Below, piece by piece: positions 54,792 to 64,000 of a stretch of DNA of 64,000 nt (position 1 is its first letter; each line of letters starts with the position of its first letter). The stretch is from Ectopseudomonas khazarica (GTDB lineage: Bacteria; Pseudomonadota; Gammaproteobacteria; Pseudomonadales; Pseudomonadaceae): assembly GCF_004521985.1 (NCBI RefSeq), contig NZ_SBHZ01000010.1, positions 124,001-188,000 of the forward strand, read 5' to 3'. Under the pieces are notes generated by a model. The model was given only the letters and a program-made list of their open reading frames with translations, did no database searches and was not told the DNA's origin. A program made the translations under genes and the position numbers.

Positions 54792-54850
54792 GTAGCCCGG
54801 ATGCGATCCGGGGCCGCCCCTACCCAATGTCCGGACTGCATCCGGGCCAC
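54792..54850. repeat. Palindromic intergenic repeat, GTAGCCCGGATGC class
   Basis: Left half GTAGCCCGGATGCGATCCGG and right half CCGGACTGCATCCGGGCCAC are mirror images with few mismatches. It is a nearly complete element; a second copy with a degenerate right arm lies at 16988. It directly abuts the preceding repeat and ends 23 bp before recJ. Confidence 0.78.
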
Positions 54851-54873
54851 ATCTGAAAAGCGACCTTTTGTTC

Positions 54874-56583
54874 ATGCGTATCGAAGCCCGTCCCTTGCCT
54901 GCTCAGTTGCCCGACCTGGGCAACCTGCCGCCCTTGCTGACCCGCCTGTACGCCGCCCGTGGTGTGCAGTCCGCCGAGGAGCTGGACAAGGGCCTGGCGC
55001 GGCTGATTCCGTATCAGCAGCTCAAGGGCATGACGGCGGCGGTGGAGCTGCTGGTCGAGGCGCTCGAGCAGCGCCAGCGCATCCTCATCGTCGGTGACTT
55101 CGATGCCGACGGCGCCACCGCCAGCAGCGTCGGCGTGCTCGGCCTGCGTCTGCTCGGCGCGGCGCATGTCGACTACCTGGTGCCCAACCGCTTCGAATTC
55201 GGCTACGGCCTGACCCCGGAGATCGTCGCCGTGGCGCTGCAGCGCCAGCCCGACCTGCTGCTGACCGTGGACAACGGCATTTCCAGCGTCGAAGGCGTGG
55301 CTGCGGCCAAGGAGGCCGGACTCAAGGTGCTGGTGACCGACCACCACCTGCCGGGGCCCGAATTGCCGCAGGCCGACGCCATCGTCAATCCCAACCAGCC
55401 CGGCTGCGAGTTCCCGAGCAAGGCCATGGCCGGGGTCGGGGTGATGTTCTACGTGCTGCTGGCGCTGCGGGCACGCCTGCGTGAAAGCGGCTGGTTCGCC
55501 ACTCGCCAGGAGCCGAACCTGGGCGAGCTGCTCGACCTGGTGGCGCTCGGCAGCGTGGCCGACGTGGTGCCGCTGGATGCCAACAACCGCATCCTGGTCC
55601 ACCAGGGGCTGGCGCGTATCCGTGCCGGCCGTGCGCGGCCCGGGCTGCGGGCGATTCTCGAAGTGGCCGGGCGCGATCATCGGCGCATCACCTCCACCGA
55701 CCTGGGGTTCATCCTCGGCCCGCGACTGAATGCGGCGGGGCGCCTGGACGACATGAGCCTGGGGATCGAGTGCCTGCTCAGCGACGACGAAGCGCTGGCC
55801 CGCGACATGGCGGTGCAGCTCGACCAGCTCAACCAGGACCGCAAGGCCATCGAGCAGGGCATGCAGCGCGAGGCGCTGGCCCAGCTCAAGGACCTGCCCG
55901 TGGCGGACATGCCGTTCGGCCTGTGCCTGTTCGAGCCGGACTGGCACCAGGGGGTAATCGGCATCCTCGCCTCGCGCCTGAAAGAGCGCTACCACCGTCC
56001 GGCCATCGCCTTCGCCGATGCTGGCGATGGCATGCTCAAGGGCTCGGCGCGCTCGGTGCCAGGGTTGCATATCCGCGACGCGCTGGACGCGGTGGCGGCG
56101 CGACATCCGGGGCTGATCAGCAAGTTCGGCGGGCACGCCATGGCCGCCGGGCTGTCCCTGCGACAAGAACATTTCGGTGCCTTCGCCGCGGCCTTCGATG
56201 CCGAGGTGCGCCGTCAGCTCAGCGAGGATGACCTCACCGGCAGGCTGCTTTCCGACGGTCAGCTCGACGCCACCGAGTTTCACCTCGAACTGGCTCGTGC
56301 GCTGCGCAATGCCGGGCCCTGGGGCCAGCACTTCCCCGAGCCGCTGTTCCACGGCGTGTTCCAGATCGTGGGCCAGCGCATCGTCGGCGAGCGTCACCTG
56401 AAGCTGGTGCTCAAGACCGAGTGCGGCAGCGTGCAGCTCGACGGCATCGCCTTCAACATCGACCGCGACATCTGGCCCAACCCCACGCTGCGCTGGGCCG
56501 AGGTGGCCTACAAGCTCGACCTCAACGAGTTTCGCGGCAACGAGAGCGTGCAGCTGATGGTGGCGCATATCGCCCCGCGCTGA
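54874..56583 (+). CDS. recJ: Single-stranded-DNA-specific exonuclease RecJ
   Basis: 569-residue 5'-to-3' exonuclease for recombination and mismatch repair. DHH-family motifs are visible: DFDADGATA (motif I, about 75), DNGIS, DHHLPG (motif III) and the DHHA1 GGHAMAAGLSL (about 420). The C-terminal OB fold is present. Length is typical. ATG 54874 is preferred to a TTG two codons earlier. Confidence 0.96.
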   Translation: MRIEARPLPAQLPDLGNLPPLLTRLYAARGVQSAEELDKGLARLIPYQQLKGMTAAVELLVEALEQRQRILIVGDFDADGATASSVGVLGLRLLGAAHVDYLVPNRFEFGYGLTPEIVAVALQRQPDLLLTVDNGISSVEGVAAAKEAGLKVLVTDHHLPGPELPQADAIVNPNQPGCEFPSKAMAGVGVMFYVLLALRARLRESGWFATRQEPNLGELLDLVALGSVADVVPLDANNRILVHQGLARIRAGRARPGLRAILEVAGRDHRRITSTDLGFILGPRLNAAGRLDDMSLGIECLLSDDEALARDMAVQLDQLNQDRKAIEQGMQREALAQLKDLPVADMPFGLCLFEPDWHQGVIGILASRLKERYHRPAIAFADAGDGMLKGSARSVPGLHIRDALDAVAARHPGLISKFGGHAMAAGLSLRQEHFGAFAAAFDAEVRRQLSEDDLTGRLLSDGQLDATEFHLELARALRNAGPWGQHFPEPLFHGVFQIVGQRIVGERHLKLVLKTECGSVQLDGIAFNIDRDIWPNPTLRWAEVAYKLDLNEFRGNESVQLMVAHIAPR

Positions 56584-56601
56584 GGCGGGGCAGCGCGGGA
56601 G

Positions 56602-57468
56602 CTAATTCGCCAGGCCTTCGAGTACCTGGCGCAGCTGTTCGCGGTTGGCCGGCGAGCAGGGCAGGATCGGTGCGCGCACCTCGTCGCTGCTCAGCCCCAG
56701 CAGGGCCAGGGCCGCTTTCAGCGCAGCCGGGTTGGCTTCGCAGAAGGCCGCCTGCATCCAGGGCAACAGGCGATAGTGCAATTGCCGGGCGCCGCGCAGA
56801 TCACCCTGCATGACGCACGCGTGCATGCGCGCATAAAGGTCGGTGCGGACATGCGCCGAGGCCGAGATGGCGCCATGGCCGCCCAGGCACAGGGTGCTGA
56901 ATATCTGCGTATCCTCACCGGCAAGCACCTGCACCTGTGCGTCCGCGATCAGGGCCATGGTGGTTTCCGCATCGCCTGCACAGTCCTTGATGGCGGCGAT
57001 ACTGGCGTGGCGCACGATGCGGCGCAGCGTGTCGCGCTCGATCCGCACGCCGGTCCGGTAGGGGATGTCGTAGAGCACCAGCGGGACGCTGGCGGCATCG
57101 GCCAGGGTGGTGAAGAAGTGCTCCAGCCCGGCCTGGGAGGGGCGAATGTAGTAAGGCGCCGGTACCAGCAGCCCGGCCAGCGGGCGGCGCTGGATCTCCC
57201 GCTGCCGATCGAGCAGGGCATTCAGCTGGTTGCCGGCCAGGCCCATGATCACCTGGTGCGGCGCGGCCTGGCGCAACACGGCGTCGAGCACGGCGAGCTG
57301 TTCGTCCTCGCTCAAGGCCGCGGCTTCGCCCGTGGTGCCGCACACCACCAGGCCGGCCGCGCCATCGGCGAGCAACCGCTGCACCAGCCGATCGAGGCTG
57401 GCGAAGTCGATCTCACCGTTGCGCAACGGGGTGGCCAGGGCGACCCAGATACCACTGAAACTGGACAT
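56602..57468 (-). CDS. 4-hydroxy-tetrahydrodipicolinate synthase (DapA family)
   Basis: 288 residues, TIM-barrel class I aldolase family. Catalytic residues align one-to-one with E. coli DapA: Schiff-base K161 (AIKDCAGD), Y133 (LYDIPYRTG), T45/T46 (GTTGE) and R138. Condenses pyruvate with aspartate semialdehyde in lysine and diaminopimelate synthesis. Pseudomonads often have several dapA-like paralogues, so this may be a secondary copy; the usual dapA neighbour bamC/nlpB is absent. GGAGAG precedes the ATG. It is convergent with recJ. Confidence 0.88.
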   Translation of the reverse strand: MSSFSGIWVALATPLRNGEIDFASLDRLVQRLLADGAAGLVVCGTTGEAAALSEDEQLAVLDAVLRQAAPHQVIMGLAGNQLNALLDRQREIQRRPLAGLLVPAPYYIRPSQAGLEHFFTTLADAASVPLVLYDIPYRTGVRIERDTLRRIVRHASIAAIKDCAGDAETTMALIADAQVQVLAGEDTQIFSTLCLGGHGAISASAHVRTDLYARMHACVMQGDLRGARQLHYRLLPWMQAAFCEANPAALKAALALLGLSSDEVRAPILPCSPANREQLRQVLEGLAN

Positions 57469-57849
57469 GTGAAACTCTCCTTGCGACTGACCGTCTGGTC
57501 GCCGTCAGGGAGGGTGCGGGAGAGGTGCTGGAGGGTATGAACCTGGCGCCTGGTGTCCTGTCAGCCCATCTGACGGGACAGCGCGCCCCGGTCAAATGAG
57601 CGACTGTTTCTTGGATTTCTTGGCAACGACGACGCACGCGCACTGGCAGGCACGGAAGCCTGGGAGCAGTGAGCTGTGGTCGAAGGTGGCGTACATGGGA
57701 GGCCCGTTGCATCAATCGTTCGCCGATGGTGCTTGGCCCGGCGCGCGGCTGTCAAGCGCGAGCGACGGTAATATCTGGAAGCATTCCGCAGGCTGCCCGG
57801 CCAGGGGACGAGGCCTACACTCGAGCGGATTTCCTCAGGAGGATGCTCA
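57469..57849. other. 381-bp gap between dapA-like and DUF533 genes
   Basis: Divergent intergenic region. Short open frames here lack ribosome sites and family-like sequence. Only the GGAGGATG ribosome site of the DUF533 gene (57838-57845) is clear; I could not place a convincing promoter for either gene and see no repeat of the dispersed families. Confidence 0.6.
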
Positions 57850-58593
57850 ATGAATACCCGTGGCTTGCTCGATCAACTGCTCAAATCCGGTCAGGAGCTG
57901 CTGCAACAGAAAGGGGCGGGCGGTGCGTCGTCGGGGCTGGGCGGCGCGCTCGGTGGGTTGCTCGGTGGTGGCGCAGGTTCCGGCAGCAAGGGCGGCAGCG
58001 ATCTCGGCGCCATGCTCAAGGGCGCTGGCGGCGGTGCGGCGCTGGCCATGCTGCTGGGCAACAAGCGGGTGCGCAAGGTGGGCGGCAAGGTGGCGGTCTA
58101 CGGTGGCCTGGCTGCGCTTGGCGTGCTGGCCTACAAGGCTTACGGCAACTGGCAGGCGCAGCAGGCCCAGCAGAGTGGCGCGCAGCCGCTCGAGCCGCAG
58201 ACGCTGGACCGCCTGCCGGCGCCGCAGGCCGAGCAGCACAGCCGGGCGATTCTCAAGGCGCTGGTGGCAGCGGCCAAGGCCGACGGCCATGTGGACGCCC
58301 GCGAGCGTCAGTTGATCGAGGAGGAACTCGGCAAGCTGGCGCAGGACGCCGAGCTGCAGGGCTGGCTGCACACCGAGCTGAACAAGCCGCTCGACCCCGC
58401 CGATGTCGCCCGCGCCGCGACCACGCCGGAAATGGCCGCCGAGATGTACCTGGCCAGCGTGCTGATGGTGGATGAGGAGCACTTCATGGAGCGTGCCTAC
58501 CTCGAGGAGCTGGCGCGCCAGCTGCAGCTGGCGCCGGCGCTGAAGGCCGAGCTGGAGGCGCAGGTGCGTCAGGAGCTGTCCGGCGTCCGCTGA
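57850..58593 (+). CDS. DUF533 (YebE-like) TerB-fold protein
   Basis: 247 residues. A Gly-rich stretch (about 24-62, GLGGALGGLLGGG type) leads to a hydrophobic helix (about 76-95, GGKVAVYGGLAALGVLAY), so it is probably an inner-membrane protein. The C-terminal 120 residues are a TerB-like helical domain (ILKALVAAAKADGHVDARERQ). This is DUF533 as in YebE, linked to envelope stress in E. coli. AGGAGG precedes the ATG. It is convergent with the SulP gene. Confidence 0.88.
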   Translation: MNTRGLLDQLLKSGQELLQQKGAGGASSGLGGALGGLLGGGAGSGSKGGSDLGAMLKGAGGGAALAMLLGNKRVRKVGGKVAVYGGLAALGVLAYKAYGNWQAQQAQQSGAQPLEPQTLDRLPAPQAEQHSRAILKALVAAAKADGHVDARERQLIEEELGKLAQDAELQGWLHTELNKPLDPADVARAATTPEMAAEMYLASVLMVDEEHFMERAYLEELARQLQLAPALKAELEAQVRQELSGVR

Positions 58594-58606
58594 TGCGGCG
58601 TGCGCA

Positions 58607-60403
58607 TCAGTCCCTGTGCCAGGCGCGGCCCGGCACTCTGTTCTCGGCCTGCCAGTCGACGTCATGATCGGCGAGGTAGGCGTCGACTGCGGCGCCTACC
58701 GTGGGCTGGATACGCTGTTCGCGGTTTTCCCGCAGGAGCCCGAAGCGCCTGAACTTGTCCTTGACCGGCCCCTTGACCTCGGCGAAATGCAGTTCGATGC
58801 CGGCTTCGGCCAGCATCTGCTCCAGTTCGGCGAGCATGTCGGCGGAGGTGACGTCGATGCTGGTCACCGGCTCGGCGGCGATGACCAGGCGACGCACCGG
58901 CGTCGGCGAGCGGGTGATCGCCTGTAGCACGCACTGCTGGAACTGTTCGGCATTGGCGAAGAACAGCGGCGCATCCCAGCGCAACAGCAGCAGGCCAGGT
59001 ATCAGGCGGGCTTCCGGGTGGCGCTGGATATCGTGAAAGCCCCGTACGCCGTCGACCTGGCCCAGCACCGCGTAGTGCGGACGCCAGCCATCCCAGAGAA
59101 ACTCGATCACCGCCAGCAGCACAGCAATGCCGATGCCGGGGATGGCTCCGAAGGTGGCGACGCCGGCGAAGCAGGCCATCGACAGCCAGAACTCCCACTG
59201 TTGCACGCGATAGATGCGCATGAGGTCTCGCACCTCGAACAGGCCGATCACGGCAGCGATCACCACCGCCGCCAGGGCGCTGGTGGGCAGGTGCTGCATC
59301 AGGTTGGGGGCGGCGACCAGCAGCAGGGCGACCGCCAGGGCGCCGACGACGCCGGCCATCTGCGTCTGTGCCCCGGCGGCCTCGGCTACCGGTGTGCGTG
59401 ACGAGCTGCTGCTGATCGGGAACCCCTGGAAGAAACCGCCGATCAGGTTGGCGGCCCCCAGGCCGACCATCTCCTGGTTGGGGTCGACATGGCGGCCACT
59501 GCGCGCGGCATAGGTGCGCGACAGCACGCTGGTGTCAGCGAAGGCGACCAGCGCCGCCGCCACACCGCCGAGCACGACGGCGGACAGATCGATGCCGCTG
59601 AGCCAGGGCAGGGTGAAGCCCGGCAGCCCCTGCGGCAGTTCGCCGAGGACGCTGGCGCCATGGCGGGCGAGGTCCAGCAGCTCCACCGCCAGGGTGGCGA
59701 GGGTGACGGCGATGAGGATGCCGGGCAGGCGCTTGAAGCGCCGCAGCAGCAGGATCAGCGCCAGCGTGCCGCCGCCGATGGCCAGGCTGGCCCAGTTAAA
59801 TTGCGCGTCCAGCACGCCGCCGACGATGGCCCAGATGTCCTGCACCGGTCCCTGGCTGTCGATGGAGAAGCCGAGCAGCTTGGGCGTCTGGCTGATCACC
59901 ACGCTCAGGGCGATGCCGTTCATGTAGCCGTAGCGAATCGGCTTGGACAGCAACTCGGTGATGAAGCCCAGGCGCAGCAGGCCGGCGACGATGCAGGTCA
60001 GGCCGGCCACCACGGCCATCATGCTGGCCAGGGTGATCGCCCGCAGCGGATCACCTCCCGACAGCGGCAGGACCACGGCGAGAATCACTGCGGTCAGGGC
60101 CGAGTCGGGGCCGAGCACCAGGATGCGGCTGGGGCCGAACAGGGCGTAGGCCAGCAGCGGCACGATGGTGGCGTACAGGCCGTAGATGCCGGCGACGCCC
60201 GAGGCTTCGGCATAGGCGATGCCCACCGGCACCAGCATGCTGGTCAGCACCAGGCCGGCGGCGATGTCCCTGGGCAGCCAGCCCAGGCGATAGTGGAGCA
60301 GCGTGTGCAGACCAGGGAGCCAGCGTCGCCAGCCGCGTTGCTGCACGATGACGGGAAGCGATTTGTAGTGAGGGGCGGGCATCGCGTGGCGCTCGGGAGA
60401 CAT
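58607..60403 (-). CDS. SulP-family anion transporter with STAS domain
   Basis: 598 residues. About 12-14 membrane helices (30-440) carry the SulP marks PVGIAYAEASG and NLIGGFFQGFPISSSSSRT. The cytosolic STAS domain (about 460-570, SIDVTSADMLAELEQML) follows. Substrate could be sulfate, bicarbonate or a dicarboxylate; SulP subtypes cannot be told apart here, and no carbonic anhydrase is fused. ATG 60403 is used; ATG 60382 is equally possible. Confidence 0.92.
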   Translation of the reverse strand: MSPERHAMPAPHYKSLPVIVQQRGWRRWLPGLHTLLHYRLGWLPRDIAAGLVLTSMLVPVGIAYAEASGVAGIYGLYATIVPLLAYALFGPSRILVLGPDSALTAVILAVVLPLSGGDPLRAITLASMMAVVAGLTCIVAGLLRLGFITELLSKPIRYGYMNGIALSVVISQTPKLLGFSIDSQGPVQDIWAIVGGVLDAQFNWASLAIGGGTLALILLLRRFKRLPGILIAVTLATLAVELLDLARHGASVLGELPQGLPGFTLPWLSGIDLSAVVLGGVAAALVAFADTSVLSRTYAARSGRHVDPNQEMVGLGAANLIGGFFQGFPISSSSSRTPVAEAAGAQTQMAGVVGALAVALLLVAAPNLMQHLPTSALAAVVIAAVIGLFEVRDLMRIYRVQQWEFWLSMACFAGVATFGAIPGIGIAVLLAVIEFLWDGWRPHYAVLGQVDGVRGFHDIQRHPEARLIPGLLLLRWDAPLFFANAEQFQQCVLQAITRSPTPVRRLVIAAEPVTSIDVTSADMLAELEQMLAEAGIELHFAEVKGPVKDKFRRFGLLRENREQRIQPTVGAAVDAYLADHDVDWQAENRVPGRAWHRD

Positions 60404-60588
60404 CTGCCTAGTAAAGCGCAGAGTAGGGGCGCCTCACCAGCCTGGCGGCGTTGCACTGTCTTGCCGGTGTTTCCGCAGAGGTTCTGCAGGGATATTCACG
60501 CGCTGCATGTCAGACCAAAAGATCATACTGTTGCGACGCGATGCCCGTTAGGCTCGGGGTTTCGATCCGCCGCCTCGCGAGGATGCTC

Positions 60589-62241
60589 ATGGCGCAGTTG
60601 CCCCTGGAGAGTTACGACTACCTGATCGTCGGTGCCGGCCCGGCCGGTTGCCTGCTGGCCAATCGTCTGTCCGCAGACCCCTCCGTCAGCGTGTTGCTGA
60701 TCGAGGCCGGCGGCCCGGACAACTACCCCTGGATCCACATCCCGGTCGGTTACCTCTACTGCATCGGCAATCCGCGTACCGACTGGTGCTACAGCACCGA
60801 GGCGGACCCCGGCCTGCACGGTCGTTCGCTGAAGTACCCGCGTGGGCGGGTGCTCGGCGGCAGCTCCTCGATCAACGGCATGATCTACATGCGCGGGCAG
60901 GCTGCCGACTATGACGGCTGGGCGGCGGCGGGCAACCCGGGCTGGGCCTGGCGCGACGTGCTGCCCCTGTTCAAGCGCTCGGAGAACCATTTTGCCGGAG
61001 CCAGCGAACTGCATGGCGCTGATGGCGAGTGGCGGGTCGAGCGCCAGCGCCTGTCCTGGGAGATTCTCGAGGCCTTCCGCCACGCGGCGGCGCAGCGCGG
61101 CATCGCCAGCATCGACGACTTCAATGGCGGCGACAACGAAGGGTGCGGTTACTTCCAGGTCAATCAGCGACACGGCGTGCGCTGGAACGCCTCGAAAGCC
61201 TTTCTGCGCGATATCGGCCAGCGCCCCAATCTGCAGGTGCTGACCGGTGCCGAGGCCGAGCGCCTGGAGCTGGAGCAGAGTCGCGCCAGCGCCGTGCAGC
61301 TGCGCTGGCAGGGGCGGGCACTGCGCATCGCCGCGCGCCGCGAAGTGCTTCTGTGCGCCGGCGCCATTGGCTCGCCGGCCTTGCTGCAGCGCTCGGGTAT
61401 CGGCCCGCGACCGCTGCTGGAACGGCTGGGGATCGGTGTGCGCCACGAACTGCCAGGGGTGGGTGCGAATCTGCAGGATCACCTGCAACTGCGCCTGATC
61501 TACCGCATCGAGGGGGTGAAGACGCTGAACCGCATCGCCGCAACGCCCTGGGGCAAGCTGGGCATGGGACTGGAGTACCTGCTCAAGCGCAGCGGGCCGC
61601 TGTCGATGGCGCCCAGCCAGCTCGGCGCCTTCGCCAAATCCGACCCCGGTCAGGCGCGCGCCAACCTGCAATATCACGTGCAGCCGTTGTCGCTGGAACG
61701 CTTTGGCGAGCCATTGCATGACTTCCCCGCGTTCACCGCGTCGGTCTGCAACCTGCGCCCGGAGAGCCGTGGCTGCGTCGAAATCCGCTCGGCGGACGCC
61801 AGTGTCGCGCCGGCGATCCGCCCCAACTACCTGAGTGACGAGCGCGATCTGCAGGTGGCCGCCGATGCGATTCGCCTGACCCGCGAGATTGCCGCAGCCC
61901 CGGCACTGGTCCCCTACCACCCGCAGGAATACAAGCCGGGGCCGGACTATCGCAGCGACGCGGACCTGCGGCAGGCGGCGGGGGAGATCGGCACCACCAT
62001 CTTCCACCCCGTCGGCACCTGTGCGATGGGCCAGGGGCGCGACGCCGTGGTCGATGCGCGTCTGCGCGTGCACGGCATTGCCGGTCTGCGCGTGGTCGAC
62101 GCGTCGATCATGCCGAGCATCACCTCCGGCAACACCTGCTCGCCGGTACTGATGATCGCCGAGAAGGCCGCGCAGATGATCGCCGAGGATGCGCAGCGCC
62201 CGGCGAGCGTCGTTGCGCCCCAGGCCGTCGCGCTCAGCTGA
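60589..62241 (+). CDS. GMC-family flavin oxidoreductase (choline-dehydrogenase-like)
   Basis: 550 residues. FAD-binding GAGPAG begins near residue 16 (YLIVGAGPAGCLLANRLS), with the GMC signature 1 PRGRVLGGSSSINGMIYMRG (about 85-104). The catalytic His is in FHPVGTCAMG and the partner Asn in SGNTCSPVLM near the C-terminus. It oxidises an alcohol, with substrate unknown; no betaine aldehyde dehydrogenase or betI regulator is nearby, so choline is unlikely. GCGAGG six bases before ATG 60589 decides this start. It is convergent with the diguanylate cyclase gene, overlapping by 8 bp. Confidence 0.92.
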   Translation: MAQLPLESYDYLIVGAGPAGCLLANRLSADPSVSVLLIEAGGPDNYPWIHIPVGYLYCIGNPRTDWCYSTEADPGLHGRSLKYPRGRVLGGSSSINGMIYMRGQAADYDGWAAAGNPGWAWRDVLPLFKRSENHFAGASELHGADGEWRVERQRLSWEILEAFRHAAAQRGIASIDDFNGGDNEGCGYFQVNQRHGVRWNASKAFLRDIGQRPNLQVLTGAEAERLELEQSRASAVQLRWQGRALRIAARREVLLCAGAIGSPALLQRSGIGPRPLLERLGIGVRHELPGVGANLQDHLQLRLIYRIEGVKTLNRIAATPWGKLGMGLEYLLKRSGPLSMAPSQLGAFAKSDPGQARANLQYHVQPLSLERFGEPLHDFPAFTASVCNLRPESRGCVEIRSADASVAPAIRPNYLSDERDLQVAADAIRLTREIAAAPALVPYHPQEYKPGPDYRSDADLRQAAGEIGTTIFHPVGTCAMGQGRDAVVDARLRVHGIAGLRVVDASIMPSITSGNTCSPVLMIAEKAAQMIAEDAQRPASVVAPQAVALS

Positions 62242-63877
62242 GGTCAGCCGCTGGCTGATGAAAGCGGGCGCAGTTGCGCCCCCCGTGCTTGGCCTGGTAG
62301 AGCGCCAGGTCGGCCAGTTGCAGGACGTTGCCCAGGTTGTCGTGATCCTGTGGCCAGATCGCGCCGCCGACACTGCAGCCGATGTTGACCTGTCCCGCCT
62401 CCAGCGTGATGGGCATGCCGAGCGCGGCGATGGTGCGTTCGGCCACCAGCTGAGCATGACGCTGGGCGTCCTGCTCGGGCACCAGCAGCACCATCACGAA
62501 CTCGTCGCCACCCAGGCGCGCGACCATGTCGCCCTCGCGCAGGCAGTGGCGCAGGCGCTGTGCGACTTCGGCCAGCAGTTGGTCGCCAGCCGCGTGGCCA
62601 TGGCTGTCGTTGATCGGTTTGAAGCCGTCCAGGTCGAGGTACAGCAGGGCCAGGCAGCCCTGCAGCAGGCGGCTGCGCTGCTGTGCCAGGGGCAGGAATT
62701 TCTCCAGGGCGATGCGGTTGGGCAACCCGGTGAGCGCATCGTGGTGAGCCAGGCTTTCCATCACGCCGAGGGCCGTCTGCTGCTGGGTCAGGCTTTCCAC
62801 CAGGTGGCGGATCGAATGGCTCAGCTGGCGTACTTCGCGGCTGCCCTGCAATTCGGGGATTTCCGTCGCCTCGCCGGCGCTGAGGCGATCCGCTGCGCTG
62901 GCGATGTCCTGCAGCGGGCGGGTGAAGTAGCCGCTGATCAGCCAGCCGAGAAAGGCGAAGATCATCGCCAGTCCGCCACCGATGAACAGGATGTTGGTGC
63001 GCAGCTCATGGGCCGGGGCATAGGCCTGCTCCAGCGACTGGCGCGCGACCACCGTCCAGCCCAGGCCGGGGTAGTCCTGATAACCCTGGCTCAGGGTGAG
63101 GCCAGTCAGGTATTCCTCGCCATCGGGCCAGCGCTGAATCCTCCAGCGGCTCTGGCCAGGCTGCAGTTCGCCGAGAACGGGCAACTCCAGCTTCTGGCCG
63201 ATCATGGCGCGCGGGCCGAGAAGGATGCTGTGATCCTGACCGATCACGAAGAACTCGACCAGGTGGCGGTCCTGGCTCGGCGCCAGGATCGACCGGCGCA
63301 CCTCGTCGGCCCAGGCCCAGGACAGGTGGCTGGCCAGCACGCCGACCAGATTGCCGTCGCTCCCATGAATCGGCAGGCTGATATCGACGAACTTCATCGC
63401 CTCGCCCGTCGGGTTGGGCAACAGGTTGGCGAGCAGCACCGCGTCATGCACATCGCCGATGAACAGGCCGTCGCGGCCCTGGAGGTAGACGGGCCGCTGG
63501 GCGATGCTGACACCCTCGAGCACGCCGTTGCTGGAGGCCAGGACCAGGCCTTGCGGGTCGGTAAAGCCGATCCAGGACATGCTCGGCATTTCCTGCTGCA
63601 GGCTGTCCAGCAGGCGGCGTATCTCGCGCGAGTCGTTCGGCGCGAGCAGCGCCTGCTGGCTGCCAAGGAGGCGCAGTACGGAGGCCCGCGAGGCCATGTC
63701 GCGGTCGAGACGACCGACCATGGCGAACGACACCTCCGCCAGGTCGCCGCCGACGTTCTGGCGAATCTGCTGGCTGCTGTGCTGGCTGATCAACGACCCC
63801 AGCAGGGCGCAGAGCAGGCTGACCAGGACGGCGATGAACAGGGCGATATGGCTGCGCATGCTGTGTGATGGGAGCAT
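62234..63877 (-). CDS. Membrane diguanylate cyclase (Cache-HAMP-GGDEF)
   Basis: 547 residues. Membrane helix 1 (about 9-30), a periplasmic dCache-type sensor (about 35-285), helix 2 (about 295-315), a HAMP-like segment (about 318-370) and a GGDEF domain (about 385-540). The active site RLGGDEF is intact, and an inhibitory site REGD sits five residues before it, so it should make c-di-GMP and be feedback-inhibited. The Cache ligand is unknown. ATG 63877 is used; ATG 63859 is an alternative and neither has a clear ribosome site. Confidence 0.93.
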   Translation of the reverse strand: MLPSHSMRSHIALFIAVLVSLLCALLGSLISQHSSQQIRQNVGGDLAEVSFAMVGRLDRDMASRASVLRLLGSQQALLAPNDSREIRRLLDSLQQEMPSMSWIGFTDPQGLVLASSNGVLEGVSIAQRPVYLQGRDGLFIGDVHDAVLLANLLPNPTGEAMKFVDISLPIHGSDGNLVGVLASHLSWAWADEVRRSILAPSQDRHLVEFFVIGQDHSILLGPRAMIGQKLELPVLGELQPGQSRWRIQRWPDGEEYLTGLTLSQGYQDYPGLGWTVVARQSLEQAYAPAHELRTNILFIGGGLAMIFAFLGWLISGYFTRPLQDIASAADRLSAGEATEIPELQGSREVRQLSHSIRHLVESLTQQQTALGVMESLAHHDALTGLPNRIALEKFLPLAQQRSRLLQGCLALLYLDLDGFKPINDSHGHAAGDQLLAEVAQRLRHCLREGDMVARLGGDEFVMVLLVPEQDAQRHAQLVAERTIAALGMPITLEAGQVNIGCSVGGAIWPQDHDNLGNVLQLADLALYQAKHGGRNCARFHQPAADLS

Positions 63878-63957
63878 GGGGTGGGGCTCGTCTGAAGTCG
63901 TCAGCTCAGTATATGCACCGTTGATCCAGAGAGTTGCGATTGACAGCCGATAGTGGG

Positions 63958-63986
63958 CTGCCAGCCTGGGCCGGCTCGGGTATAAT
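63958..63986 (+). promoter_or_regulatory. Promoter-like sequence at the window end
   Basis: Perfect TATAAT (63981-63986) preceded at 17 bp by CTGCCA (four of six -35 matches). Its surroundings (GGGTATAAT followed by CGCCGGCTTTTCC) resemble the guaB promoter. It should drive a plus-strand gene starting beyond the window. Confidence 0.5.
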
Positions 63987-64000
63987 CGCCGGCTTTTCCG

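Noticed and set aside
57596..57853. 85-codon plus-strand frame in the gap before the DUF533 gene
   Set aside because: No ribosome site, no recognisable sequence, and it would overlap the real DUF533 start.
63940..63945. TTGACA as -35 for the TATAAT at 63981
   Set aside because: The spacing of 35 bp is far too long; CTGCCA at 63958 has the right 17-bp spacing.

Overview
This 64-kb, GC-rich window is chromosomal DNA from a gammaproteobacterium, almost certainly a Pseudomonas. Protein content, dense packing, G/C-ending codons and gene order all point there. As far as I remember the P. aeruginosa PAO1 map, the backbone guaB-guaA-multicopper oxidase-tadA-mltF-purL-purT-ffh-rpsP-rimM-trmD-rplS-xerD-dsbC-hom-thrC-recJ has the same order there. 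Palindromic intergenic repeats of the 'GTAGCCCGGATGC' and 'TAGGGTGG' types suggest the P. mendocina/oleovorans/stutzeri side of the genus (inference). I see no rRNA, tRNA, CRISPR array, prophage or insertion sequence.

Layout. 1-4.1 kb: a truncated LysR regulator divergent from a PACE efflux pump, a zinc-ribbon protein, and a TonB-dependent siderophore receptor behind a Fur-box-like site. 4.2-7.3 kb: guaB and guaA (GMP synthesis). 7.5-10.4 kb: a DUF1326/DUF2182 pair and a Tat-exported multicopper oxidase, a plausible copper-handling group. 10.4-17 kb: tadA, a small secreted protein, mltF, purL. 17-24.4 kb: small housekeeping genes (a CDGSH Fe-S protein, a YqfO-like protein, an L,D-transpeptidase, two Nudix hydrolases, gamma-carbonic anhydrase, DUF1289), purT, an SGNH hydrolase, a CorC-type protein and a CcsA-like membrane protein. 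24.5-28 kb: ffh and the rpsP-rimM-trmD-rplS translation operon. 28-32.3 kb: a thioesterase, an odd MshEN-repeat protein, an NhaP-type antiporter, xerD. 32.3-34.4 kb: a probable three-gene peroxide-responsive unit (ohr, DUF2790, secreted esterase) behind a promoter with two copies of an 18-bp operator-like element. 34.4-38 kb: dsbC, hom, thrC.

38.6-54.1 kb holds the most interesting locus. A co-directional run encodes a DUF2170 protein, PspA/IM30, a membrane OB-fold protein, a YqiK-type flotillin, a TerB-like protein, a 1745-residue AAA ATPase, a rhomboid protease, a single-HKD phospholipase-D-like protein, an SF1 helicase with a nuclease-like tail, and a GH13 sucrose-phosphorylase-family enzyme. 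The first half looks like membrane-stress machinery and the second like nucleic-acid processing. The tight overlaps ATPase/rhomboid and PLD/helicase argue for joint expression.

54.1-64 kb: a YaeQ-family protein, recJ, a dapA paralogue, a DUF533 protein, a SulP transporter, a GMC oxidoreductase and a Cache-HAMP-GGDEF diguanylate cyclase. The window ends on a promoter-like sequence for a gene outside it.

Basis: everything here was read by eye from translations and DNA motifs; no searches were run.
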